Shown here in pieces: positions 16,243 to 23,124 of a stretch of DNA of 26,349 bases (within the stretch, counting starts at the first letter, position 1; each line of letters opens with the position of its first letter). Below the pieces are notes generated by a model. The model was not told the DNA's origin. It saw only the letters and a program-made list of their open reading frames with translations, and made no database searches. Location of the stretch: assembly GCA_002403895.1 (NCBI GenBank), contig DHIQ01000096.1:546-26894 (forward strand), written 5' to 3'. This stretch comes from Candidatus Neomicrothrix sp. UBA4742 (GTDB lineage Bacteria > Actinomycetota > Acidimicrobiia > Acidimicrobiales > Acidimicrobilacustridaceae). The position numbers and the translations under genes are program-made.

Positions 16243-16689
16243 ATGTCCAGTCCGATCGAGGTCAGCGAGGTCACCGAGGTCACCCCCGAGGTGGTGGCCG
16301 CCTTCGAACGGTTGATCCCCCAGCTGTCGAGATCGAACCCGGTTCCCGACGAGGGAGCTCTCGGCGTCATGGCCCGCTCCGAAGCCTCCACCCTTCTCGT
16401 GGCTCGGGATCCCGATCGCGACGGCGAGATCGTGGGCAGTCTCACGTTGGTCCTGTTCCGGATCCCGACGGGGTTGCGAGCGTGGATCGAGGACGTCGTG
16501 GTCGACGACGCGGTCCGGGGCCGGGGTGTGGGTCAGGCGCTCAACCAGTCTGCCCTCGAGCGGGCTCGCGCCGCCGGGGCTACCACGGTCGACCTCACTT
16601 CTCGTCCCTCGCGGGAGGCAGCCAACCGCCTCTACCTCCGCCTCGGCTTCGTCGAGCGCGAGACCAACTTGTACCGGTTCGAGCTCTAG
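16243..16689 (+). CDS. GNAT-family N-acetyltransferase
   Basis: A 148-residue single-domain acetyltransferase using acetyl-CoA. Motif A is clear: AWIEDVVVDDAVRGRGVGQAL (RGRGVG at 92-97 binds the pyrophosphate). The C-terminal motif B is RPSREAANRLYLRLGFVERETNLYRFEL, with the typical YxxLGF turn. The length is normal. The substrate amine is unknown. It is divergent from the PAC2 gene and converges with the lactonase-like gene, eight bases between stops. Confidence 0.9.
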   Translation: MSSPIEVSEVTEVTPEVVAAFERLIPQLSRSNPVPDEGALGVMARSEASTLLVARDPDRDGEIVGSLTLVLFRIPTGLRAWIEDVVVDDAVRGRGVGQALNQSALERARAAGATTVDLTSRPSREAANRLYLRLGFVERETNLYRFEL

Positions 16690-16697
16690 AGGCCGTG

Positions 16698-17378
16698 TCA
16701 CCGGGTGACCGGGTCGGCGTGGCTGAGTTCGACCATGCACGGATCCAGCGCAGCGATTCGAGCGAGGGATGCCCTTGCCGCCTCTCGCCACGTCTCGTCA
16801 TGCAGGTTCGAGCCCGACGGCTCACCCGATCGCAGCTCCTCACCGTGGAAGGCGCACTGCCCGCCGATGACGATCCGGCATGCGTCGTCCTCGACGACGA
16901 CGGACTGGTGCCCCGGCGTGTGACCGGGAGTCAGGAGAAGGCGGACACCTAGTGCGATTTCGGCGTCGCCCTCGACGACACGCAGACGAGAGGTCGGAAT
17001 CGCCGCCCAGTCGGACACCGTGTAGCCGGGGGCCTTGGCTGCATCGAGTTCTGCGGCTTGCACGTAGACGGGCGCTCGAAGGGCCGACACCTGGCCGCAG
17101 TGATCGAAATGGAGGTGCGTCAGAACGACGGCGTCGATGTCGTCTGCACCGAGGCCCTCCGTTGCCAGCGCCTCGTCGATGGGAACAGTGTCGGGTCCGT
17201 ACCACTCATCGATCAGATCGTTGTGCTGTCCGATGCCGGTGTCGACGAGGATCGTCGCCGTCGGGTGGCGCACGAGCCAGACGTGGACCGGGAAAGCCTC
17301 GAAGGTGTCGTACTCTGGGTGCCAGTCCGGCACCCTGGTGATCTGGCCGATGACGAGCCGTGTGACCTGTCGGGACAT
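16698..17378 (-). CDS. Metallo-beta-lactamase-fold, AHL-lactonase-like protein
   Basis: A 226-residue hydrolase-fold protein resembling the N-acyl homoserine lactonase family. The metal motif THLHFDHCG gives H88, H90, D92 and H93; H153 lies in TPGHTPGH and H220 near the C terminus in ELSHADP. The Asp that bridges the two metals (as in LTGDAIY-type segments) is absent: IGGQCAF has Q174 there. This predicts altered or mononuclear metal binding. LVDTGIG and FEAFPVHVWLVRHP are family-like N-terminal elements. No signal peptide. ATG 17378 has TACCCT nine bases upstream. A quorum-quenching role is only suggested by family; any lactone or ester could be the substrate. Confidence 0.85.
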   Translation of the reverse strand: MSRQVTRLVIGQITRVPDWHPEYDTFEAFPVHVWLVRHPTATILVDTGIGQHNDLIDEWYGPDTVPIDEALATEGLGADDIDAVVLTHLHFDHCGQVSALRAPVYVQAAELDAAKAPGYTVSDWAAIPTSRLRVVEGDAEIALGVRLLLTPGHTPGHQSVVVEDDACRIVIGGQCAFHGEELRSGEPSGSNLHDETWREAARASLARIAALDPCMVELSHADPVTR

Positions 17379-17387
17379 GAGAGTGCC

Positions 17388-17393
17388 AGGGTA
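17388..17393 (-). promoter_or_regulatory. -10 element TACCCT for lactonase-like gene
   Basis: On the reverse strand TACCCT ends nine bases before ATG 17378. The mRNA would carry at most a leader of about three bases. Weaker than the six-base examples. Confidence 0.4.
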
Positions 17394-17523
17394 CGACCGT
17401 CAGGCACGTACAGCCCGGCTGGGAGGTCGGTGGACCCCAGGTTGGGGGCACCTCGTAGAAGGACTCCAGCACGTGACTACGGTTCGGATCACCAGTGGAG
17501 GGACCAGGGAAACGGGGGACGAC

Positions 17524-18336
17524 GTGGCCGACTACGACACGATCGTGGCGGAGCAACGCGACGAGGTGCTGCTGCTCACGTTGAACCGACCCGAGCGGCT
17601 CAACGCGTGGACGCCTCCCATGGCCGAGGAGCTCGCCGCCGCCATCGAGGGTGCCAACACCGACCCGTCGATCGGTGCCATTGTGCTGACCGGAGCCGGG
17701 CGCGGGTTCTGCGCCGGAGCCGACATGGAGGACACGTTCTCCGTACGGATCGAGGGCGACGATCCGGGCGACAACACGGCCGAGGGGCAAGGGGGCATGC
17801 CGGCCGGTCTCGACTGGGTGGCACTGTGCCGTCGGTCGAAGCCGCTCATCGCCGCCATCAACGGAGCCGCGGTCGGGATCGGCGTCACGATGGTGTTGCC
17901 CTTCGACGTGATCCTGGCCTCGCGCTCCGCTCGCCTGGGCATGGGCTTCATCAAGGTAGGCCTCGTCCCTGAGCTGGCATCCACCCGCTTCCTTGTGCTG
18001 CGTATGGGCTTCGGTCGGGCCAGCGAGATGGCGCTCTCCGGTCGTCTGCTCGGTGCCGAGGAGGCGGCGAGAGGCGGGCTCGTCGACCGGATCTGTGAGC
18101 CGGATCTGCTGGTGTCCGAAGCGCTCGAGTTGGCCTCGAGCATCGGCGCCAACGCCGCGCCGCAGTTGCGGATGATCAAGGAGCTCCTGACGCTGAACGC
18201 CACCGAATCCGACCTCCACCTCGTCCAGCGCCGAGAGAGCGAGGCGCTGCGCGAGTGCTGGAGCTCACCTGAACACGCTGAGGCCGTTCGGGCCTTCATC
18301 GAGAAGCGCCCTCCCGTCTTCCCGCCCCGTCCCTAG
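17524..18336 (+). CDS. Crotonase-family enoyl-CoA hydratase/isomerase
   Basis: A 270-residue acyl-CoA enzyme. The CoA/oxyanion motifs GFCAGADM (61-68) and NGAAVGIGVTM (113-123) are present. The two glutamates of true enoyl-CoA hydratases (in GGGCE and GQPE of the rat enzyme) are T122 and F142 by my alignment. Instead E150 stands in GLVPELASTRF, the position of the base in delta3,delta2-enoyl-CoA isomerases. An isomerase or other crotonase reaction is therefore more likely than hydration. GTG 17524 has GGGGGA upstream; GTG 17473 is in frame but lacks such a signal. The C-terminal AEAVRAFIEKRPPVF is family-typical. It converges with the 18467-19000 gene. Confidence 0.88.
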   Translation: MADYDTIVAEQRDEVLLLTLNRPERLNAWTPPMAEELAAAIEGANTDPSIGAIVLTGAGRGFCAGADMEDTFSVRIEGDDPGDNTAEGQGGMPAGLDWVALCRRSKPLIAAINGAAVGIGVTMVLPFDVILASRSARLGMGFIKVGLVPELASTRFLVLRMGFGRASEMALSGRLLGAEEAARGGLVDRICEPDLLVSEALELASSIGANAAPQLRMIKELLTLNATESDLHLVQRRESEALRECWSSPEHAEAVRAFIEKRPPVFPPRP

Positions 18337-18466
18337 GCCAAAACCGGTCAATGGATGTCCGTTTCGTGGCGCCACCTCGGAACTTCGCGCGCTGATGAAC
18401 CGCAGGCGTGCATGAGTGCACAAGGTTCGTGGGTGTTTCGTGGGTGAGCCCGCTTTCCGCAATGCG

Positions 18467-19000
18467 TCAGCGCTTGGCGCGGCGGGCCGGCTCGAGGGCC
18501 AACACGTAATCGGTGAGGCGGGCGGCCAGCTCGATGCCAAGACCGGGGTCGCTGAGGTCGGGGTCGGGCCATGTCTCCGACACGCGACACCAGTCGTCGG
18601 GGCGGCCCAGGAACCCACCGGCGACGGCCTCGGGTCCCAGTGGTCGCCGCCACCGGCGCTCCTGGGCCGCCAGCCTGGCCAGCACCGCTTCGTTATCGGC
18701 GGGATTGGGGTACTCGGCGTGGAAGCCCACCTCGATCGCCAGAATCGTGGCGCATTCCACCCCTGCGGAGCCGATCACCTGGGCTTCATAGTGCTCCCGG
18801 GGCGGGTTGACGGCGTCGAACCAGACTTTGATGCCATAGCGGCGGACGCGCTGGCGCTGGGTGCCCAGCTCGGCCGGGATCAGCCCTCGCAGAGCGTCGG
18901 CAACCTCCTCGAACAACAGCAGCTCCACCACCAGAGCATGCCTGACCACACGCGATATCCGTACATGCGTCGTACTGCCGCGGAGAGAGGCTGATTCCAT
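18467..19000 (-). CDS. Conserved-looking hypothetical protein (177 aa)
   Basis: No family recognised. The plausible protein starts MESASLRGSTTHVRISRVV and contains VVELLLFEEVADALRGLIP, YGIKVWFDAVNPPREHYEAQV, ILAIEVGFHAEYPNP and a long helical C terminus ending ALEPARRAKR. It looks cytoplasmic and mixed alpha/beta, with a nuclease-like or ligand-binding feel that I cannot substantiate. The frame stays open far upstream through the antisense of the next gene, so the start is uncertain; ATG 19000 is chosen because TATGTC, a near -10 box, lies six bases upstream and the upstream extension reads as low-complexity antisense. Start and function both uncertain. Confidence 0.66.
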   Translation of the reverse strand: MESASLRGSTTHVRISRVVRHALVVELLLFEEVADALRGLIPAELGTQRQRVRRYGIKVWFDAVNPPREHYEAQVIGSAGVECATILAIEVGFHAEYPNPADNEAVLARLAAQERRWRRPLGPEAVAGGFLGRPDDWCRVSETWPDPDLSDPGLGIELAARLTDYVLALEPARRAKR

Positions 19001-19069
19001 AGCTCCGACATAGGCCATTCGGCCCAGAAAACCCTCAGCTCGGATGCCGAGTGTGACGATGCACAGACC

Positions 19070-19918
19070 ATGGCTGTTCAAGAGCCGGCATGCCCGGAAT
19101 GCACGACGCCTGTACGGATGGATTGGGACTGGTGCCAGAGCTGCGGCTTCGACCCCGACGGGTTGAAGCCCCCGGGGTGGATGTTCGGCCCGGACACCCG
19201 CCTCGTCTCCCCTCCACCCGCCCCGCGGCGCCGGAGGCGAGGCTCCTCGCCCGACACCGTGGCCCCGCCTCCAGCCTCGGCCCCGACCCGGGTACCTGCG
19301 CCTTCTGCGGTGGTCCCGATTCTCAACCGGTCCGCCCCGCTCCACCCGGCTTGTGGCGATGATTTGGTCCGCCCCCGGGGACAAGATCGTCGCCAGAACC
19401 GCGAGCAGGTGTTCCCCGCCCCGCGGGTGGCGGTGGTGACGGTATTGGGCGTCGCGTTGTTCCTGCTCGCCGCGTTCATGACGTTCTGGGCGATCTCGGC
19501 GGTCGTCGACCTCTTCGATGGTGGCTCCGGGCTGCACGTCGTGAGCAACGGGTTCTTCATCGTGGTCTGCCTGGCTCTCGCCGCGGCTATGGCCGCCCAG
19601 GGGCGCGCCCTGCTGCGCATGAAGGTCGTCGTCTCCCCCGCAGAGATGGTGGCGCACGGGCGGTCCATCCGGGTGCAGCGGGCGCGGCTCGACGAGATCT
19701 ACTCCATCCGCCTCGGCCAGCGCCACATGAGCGCCTTGCTGGGCGAGAGCAAAACGGTGGATGTTCCCTACGTCCAGCGTCAGGATGGCAGTGGCTTCTG
19801 GCTCGATGCCCTCGGGGGGCTCTCGTCCGAGCGCCCGCCCACACGGGAGCAGCTCGACATGTTCGATCAGGTCAGCGTGCTGGTCGACCGGTCACGGTCG
19901 GTGTCGGCCGGGAACTGA
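19070..19918 (+). CDS. Zinc-ribbon membrane protein (282 aa)
   Basis: The N terminus has a CxxC...CxxC zinc ribbon (C8, C11, C22, C25). A disordered Pro/Arg-rich linker covers about 35-118. Two membrane segments follow, 119-145 and 159-178. The cytoplasmic C terminus (about 184-282), with VVVSPAEMVAHGRSIRVQRARLDEIYSIRL, resembles a bacterial PH-like domain of the kind that follows two transmembrane helices. The combination suggests a membrane sensor or scaffold, but no function is known. Both short flanks hold no operon partner. ATG 19070 is chosen because the zinc ribbon starts there; a GACGAT box lies nine bases upstream. Confidence 0.82.
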   Translation: MAVQEPACPECTTPVRMDWDWCQSCGFDPDGLKPPGWMFGPDTRLVSPPPAPRRRRRGSSPDTVAPPPASAPTRVPAPSAVVPILNRSAPLHPACGDDLVRPRGQDRRQNREQVFPAPRVAVVTVLGVALFLLAAFMTFWAISAVVDLFDGGSGLHVVSNGFFIVVCLALAAAMAAQGRALLRMKVVVSPAEMVAHGRSIRVQRARLDEIYSIRLGQRHMSALLGESKTVDVPYVQRQDGSGFWLDALGGLSSERPPTREQLDMFDQVSVLVDRSRSVSAGN

Positions 19919-19939
19919 CACATCACCGGCCGGCGGGGG

Positions 19940-20215
19940 TCAGTCCACGGTGAGGCGGGCCAGCAACTCGGCCCGGGCCTTTTCGAACTCCTCGAACTCG
20001 ATCTGCTCGGCGTCGTAACGCGCGTGCAGCTCCTCGAGCCGCTTGAGCACCTCTTCGGCGGGAATGTCGTTTCCCGGCGACGCCGGGGTCTCCTCGAGTT
20101 CGCGGTCGCCCTCGCCCTCGGTGCCTTCGAGGCGCTTCTCTCGCTTGGCGGCGGCCTTGGCCTTCTTGGCCCGGTCCCGCTGGAGCTTGTCGAAACTGGT
20201 TCGTTGACTAGCCAC
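19940..20215 (-). CDS. Small basic protein with SHOCT-like C terminus (91 aa)
   Basis: The N terminus MASQRTSFDKLQRDRAKKAKAAAKREKR is highly basic. After an acidic linker, EVLKRLEELHARYDAEQIEFEEFEKARAELLARL resembles a SHOCT (short C-terminal) helix pair. The basic RTSFxKxxRxRAKxxKAxxKR motif is common in small proteins encoded beside cold-shock genes in several phyla, from my memory. GTG 20215 has AGGA seven bases upstream. It follows cspA on the same strand, after the cspA terminator. RNA or ribosome binding is a reasonable guess. Confidence 0.8.
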   Translation of the reverse strand: MASQRTSFDKLQRDRAKKAKAAAKREKRLEGTEGEGDRELEETPASPGNDIPAEEVLKRLEELHARYDAEQIEFEEFEKARAELLARLTVD

Positions 20216-20275
20216 GTAATGTCCTGTTCATTCGACCGACGTCATCTACTTTCCACCTCACGAGGTGGCATTCAC

Positions 20276-20315
20276 CGAAAACGTCGAGTCGCCGGCACGA
20301 AGGCCGGCGACTCGA
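20276..20315 (-). terminator. Terminator of cspA
   Basis: A perfect 13-bp inverted repeat (20284-20296 with 20303-20315) around a six-base loop lies 17 bases after the cspA stop on the reverse strand. It is followed by TTTT. Some read-through to the 91-residue gene is possible. A second small hairpin (20252-20267) lies in the leader of that gene. Confidence 0.85.
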
Positions 20316-20331
20316 TCGATCTCAGCGAACC

Positions 20332-20532
20332 TCAGATGATGCGGACGTTCTGGGCTTCCTCACCCTTGCGGCCGGGAGCGACGTCGAACTCGACCCGCTG
20401 GCCCTCATCGAGTGACTTGTAGCCGGTTGCCTGGATGTTGGAGTAGTGGACGAACACGTCGTCGCCCTGCTCACGGGAGATAAAGCCGAAGCCCTTCTCA
20501 GCATTGAAGAACTTCACGGTACCTGTAGCCAA
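20332..20532 (-). CDS. cspA: Cold shock protein CspA
   Basis: A 66-residue single-stranded RNA/DNA-binding OB-fold protein that melts mRNA structure. It shows [13 protein letters not shown]1 KGFGFI, RNP2 VFVHYS and [20 protein letters not shown], all standard. The start is TTG at 20532, giving the usual MA.GTVK; a GAGAAG stretch upstream can act as ribosome site. It has its own terminator and precedes a small basic protein. Highly confident family call; paralogue identity (cold-induced or constitutive) cannot be read. Confidence 0.96.
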   Translation of the reverse strand: MATGTVKFFNAEKGFGFISREQGDDVFVHYSNIQATGYKSLDEGQRVEFDVAPGRKGEEAQNVRII

Positions 20533-20552
20533 TGTCTTCTCTTCTCTTAGAA

Positions 20553-20581
20553 CGCCTGCCAGCCCGAATGGCCTGCAGGCG
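20553..20581 (-). promoter_or_regulatory. Hairpin in cspA leader
   Basis: CGCCTGC (reverse strand) pairs with GCAGGCG, seven bp between 20575-20581 and 20553-20559, about 20 bases before the TTG start. A candidate promoter with TACGCT lies just upstream near 20590-20600. Cold-shock mRNAs often have structured leaders; a role here is inferred. Confidence 0.35.
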
Positions 20582-20744
20582 AACTACAGCGTACCCAAAC
20601 CCTGGGCGCGATACCCCTTCGCGCTCCCAACGGGATCTTGCCCGGGCTGGCCCAGCGGCGCGGATGGGGTCACACTGCCCCGGTGACACCGGCTGGTTTT
20701 CGTGGTTCCGCTCCGCGGTTCGAAGGTTCTGTGGTGGTGGATCG

Positions 20745-21569
20745 GTGAGCGCGACCGTCGGGCACCAGGTCGGTTGCGCTCTGGCCTTCGAGGTGGAAGA
20801 GCCGGCGACCCTCGCCCTGCAGGTAGCGGTGGCCCGGGCGGCCACCTTGATCCTGGACGAGGAAATCCAGGTCTCCGTCGACGGTTCCCCCTTCACCGGC
20901 ACCGTCCGCGAGCCGACCGGTGACCACGGTTCGCGATTCCATGTTCTGGACGCTCCGCGCGGAGCGGTCACCATCGCCTACACGGCGGCGATCACCGGGA
21001 CCCCTCCCGACCCCGTCGCCGCCACCGAGTTGGAGTTGCTGGCCTACCTGCGGCCCAGCCGGTACTGCCCGTCGGACCGGTTGGTGGGATGGGCCACCGG
21101 TGAGTTCGGCCATCTCGGCCGTGGCCACGACGCGGTGCAGACCATCACCGATTGGATCGCCCGGCGCACTGCCTACGTCTTCGGCAGCAGCGGTCCCACC
21201 GACGGCGCGGTGGACACACTCATGGCCGGTCAAGGAGTGTGCCGAGACTTCGCCCATCTCGGGGTGACGATCTGTCGCGGCCTCGACATCCCGGCTCGGA
21301 CGGTCGCGGTCTACGCACCCGGGTTGTCGCCCATGGATTTCCACGCGGTGTTCGAGGCCTACACGGGTGATGCCTGGCAGGTCTACGACGCCACCCGGCT
21401 GGCGCCACGTTCAGCCCTGGTGCGCATCGCCACTGGCCGCGACGCCGCTGACACCGCGTTCGTCACGGTGATCGGGGGCCGGGCCGAACTCCGGGCCACC
21501 GAGATCACGGCCGTGGTGGACGGCGTGCTTCCCGAGGACCGGTGGGATCGCCCCGTCATCCTGCCCTGA
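20745..21569 (+). CDS. Transglutaminase-like domain protein
   Basis: A 274-residue protein of the bacterial transglutaminase-like family (cysteine protease/amidase fold). The catalytic triad is C166 (GVCRDFAHLG), H200 (MDFHAVFEAY) and D215 (YDATRLAP). Residues 1-95 form the usual beta-rich N-terminal domain, and TELELLAYLRPSRYCPSD leads into the catalytic domain. No signal peptide is apparent. GTG 20745 is chosen because the N-terminal domain begins there; a GGTGGTGGA tract is just upstream. The next gene starts three bases after the stop. Confidence 0.9.
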   Translation: MSATVGHQVGCALAFEVEEPATLALQVAVARAATLILDEEIQVSVDGSPFTGTVREPTGDHGSRFHVLDAPRGAVTIAYTAAITGTPPDPVAATELELLAYLRPSRYCPSDRLVGWATGEFGHLGRGHDAVQTITDWIARRTAYVFGSSGPTDGAVDTLMAGQGVCRDFAHLGVTICRGLDIPARTVAVYAPGLSPMDFHAVFEAYTGDAWQVYDATRLAPRSALVRIATGRDAADTAFVTVIGGRAELRATEITAVVDGVLPEDRWDRPVILP

Positions 21570-21571
21570 GC

Positions 21572-22447
21572 GTGAACCACCCCGCTGACCCGCCAACCGA
21601 TCCGTCGCGTGGTCCGTCGCCGGATCCGATGGACACGCGGGTCGACCCGGTGATCGCCCCGGGACGTCAACCGGCTCGTTTCTCGCCAGTGCAGACCGCA
21701 GGGCTACTCATCGGGTTCGTGGCCCTGCTGCTGGTTGGGCTCGTCGGGTTGCAGCGCACGCCAGTGCCCTTGCCCCTGGTCAGCCCTCCGCCTGGTCCGC
21801 CGGCGCTGGGAATTGACACGTCCAGTTATCAGCACCCCCACGGTGCCCGCATCGACTGGTTGGCCGTGCGGGGCGCCGGCGTCAGCTACGTCTACCTGAA
21901 GGCCACTGAGGGCTCCGACCTAGTGGATCCCTGGTTCACGCGGGACTGGTCGGGCGTGGCTGCGGCCGGACTCTACCGCGGTGCCTACCACTACGCCCGT
22001 CCCGAGGCCGGGAGCGCCATGGCCGACGCCGACGCGTTCGTCGAGGTGGCGGGCAAGCTGGCTGCCCCTGGGGATCTCCCTCCTGCCCTCGACGTCGAGG
22101 AGGCGGGCGCGCTCGACCCAGCCGCCCTGGCCGACTGGGTGGGCGACTGGGCGGGTGAGGTGGAGCAGCGGACCGGCCGGACGCCTGTGGTCTACACCCG
22201 CGCCTCGTTCTGGACGCTGCGGATGGCGGGCACGGACCGCTTCGCCGCCTCGCCGCTGTGGGTCGCCCGGTATACGACGGAGCCCGATCCCGGTCCACCG
22301 TTCGGTGGCTGGCCGACCTGGACGTTGTGGCAATGGTCGTCCACGGGCACAACCGCGGGCGTGCCCATCCCGGTCGATCAGGACCGCCTGGCCGGAGGTG
22401 GACCGGCCCTGGCTGCCCTGGCCGCCCAACGCACCGAGGGGCCGTGA
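21572..22447 (+). CDS. Membrane-anchored GH25 lysozyme
   Basis: A 291-residue glycosyl hydrolase family 25 protein that would cleave the glycan of peptidoglycan. A Pro-rich cytoplasmic start (1-40) is followed by one membrane segment (about 43-60) and a Pro-rich linker. The catalytic domain starts at ALGIDTSSYQ (D82). The active-site acid pair lies in ALDVEEAG (D174 and E176). VYTRASFW, SPLWVARYT and WTLWQWSS are conserved GH25 elements. Anchoring with the domain outside is predicted. It starts at GTG 21572 just after the transglutaminase stop and overlaps the next gene by one base (TGATG), so the three genes form an operon. Confidence 0.92.
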   Translation: MNHPADPPTDPSRGPSPDPMDTRVDPVIAPGRQPARFSPVQTAGLLIGFVALLLVGLVGLQRTPVPLPLVSPPPGPPALGIDTSSYQHPHGARIDWLAVRGAGVSYVYLKATEGSDLVDPWFTRDWSGVAAAGLYRGAYHYARPEAGSAMADADAFVEVAGKLAAPGDLPPALDVEEAGALDPAALADWVGDWAGEVEQRTGRTPVVYTRASFWTLRMAGTDRFAASPLWVARYTTEPDPGPPFGGWPTWTLWQWSSTGTTAGVPIPVDQDRLAGGGPALAALAAQRTEGP

Positions 22448-23085
22448 TGAGTCGTCTCCCGAGCCGGCGTAGGCAACGGTCGCCAGGGCGACCGTTCGGG
22501 CCGCCGGTTGGCGGGTGGTGGCGGTGGCTGGTCCTCGGGGGCGTGGTGGGGCCGGTGGCCTTCGTGGGGGCCTGGGTGCGATGTGGGGTCGTGACCGCCG
22601 GGTACTCGCCGGTGCGGGGCGCCATCAGCGACCTGGCCGCCATCGGAGCCCCGACTCGTGCGGTGATGACCGCCGGCTTCATCGTATTCGGGCTGGCTGT
22701 CCCGCTCTACGGCCTGGCTTTGCGCCGAGCGCTGGCCGGGTGGGCGTGGCTAGCGGCGGTCGTGTGCGGTGTGGCCAGCCTCGGGGTGGCCGCCGTGCCC
22801 TTGGGACGGGGGAGCGACGGATGGCACGGAGGCTTCGCCGGGATCGGCTACGTCGCCCTCACCCTCGTCCCCGCCCTGGCCGTGCCTCCCCTTCGACGGT
22901 TGGGACGGACGAGGGGGGCGGCTGCGTCGGTGGTCATCGCCGTGGCGGCCGCGACGTGCCTGGTGGCTACCACCCTGGGGCCGGCCCGTGGGTTGTTCCA
23001 GCGGGTGGGGCTCGCGGCCGGCGACGTGTGGCTGGTGGCCAGCGCCCTGGTCATCCTGCGGCGGGTAGGCCTTGGGTCGAGGTAG
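22447..23085 (+). CDS. DUF998-family membrane protein
   Basis: A 212-residue polytopic membrane protein, about five or six helices (roughly 27-47, 72-93, 98-118, 129-149, 158-177, 187-205). The segment YSPVRGAISDLAAIGAPTRAVM is the DUF998 signature. The basic leader SRRRQRSPGRPF (residues 6-17) is encoded by the second copy of the 38-base repeat, and so is probably not ancestral. ATG 22447 overlaps the lysozyme stop in TGATG. Function unknown; location beside a lysozyme and a transglutaminase suggests a cell-envelope role. Confidence 0.85.
   Translation: MSRLPSRRRQRSPGRPFGPPVGGWWRWLVLGGVVGPVAFVGAWVRCGVVTAGYSPVRGAISDLAAIGAPTRAVMTAGFIVFGLAVPLYGLALRRALAGWAWLAAVVCGVASLGVAAVPLGRGSDGWHGGFAGIGYVALTLVPALAVPPLRRLGRTRGAAASVVIAVAAATCLVATTLGPARGLFQRVGLAAGDVWLVASALVILRRVGLGSR
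22460..22497. repeat. Palindromic dispersed repeat, coding copy
   Basis: Bases 22460-22497 match 3697-3734 at 35 of 38 positions. Here the outer arm is lost, but CGGTCGCC and GGGCGACCG still form an inner palindrome. The copy is read in frame as residues 5-17 of the DUF998 protein. Confidence 0.7.
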
Positions 23086-23111
23086 GCGCGTCGGTCGGCA
23101 TCGACCTGTGG

Positions 23112-23117
23112 CAGGCT
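23112..23117 (+). promoter_or_regulatory. -10-like CAGGCT before the LLM gene
   Basis: CAGGCT ends seven bases before ATG 23125, with A at position 2 and T at position 6 as in the other boxes. No ribosome site is seen. The T at position 1 is replaced by C, so it is a weak example. Confidence 0.35.
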
Positions 23118-23124
23118 CCGGGCT

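Noticed and set aside
18426..18446. Tandem TTCGTGGGTG copies, period 11
   Set aside because: Only two copies in an otherwise plain intergenic region; too small to interpret.
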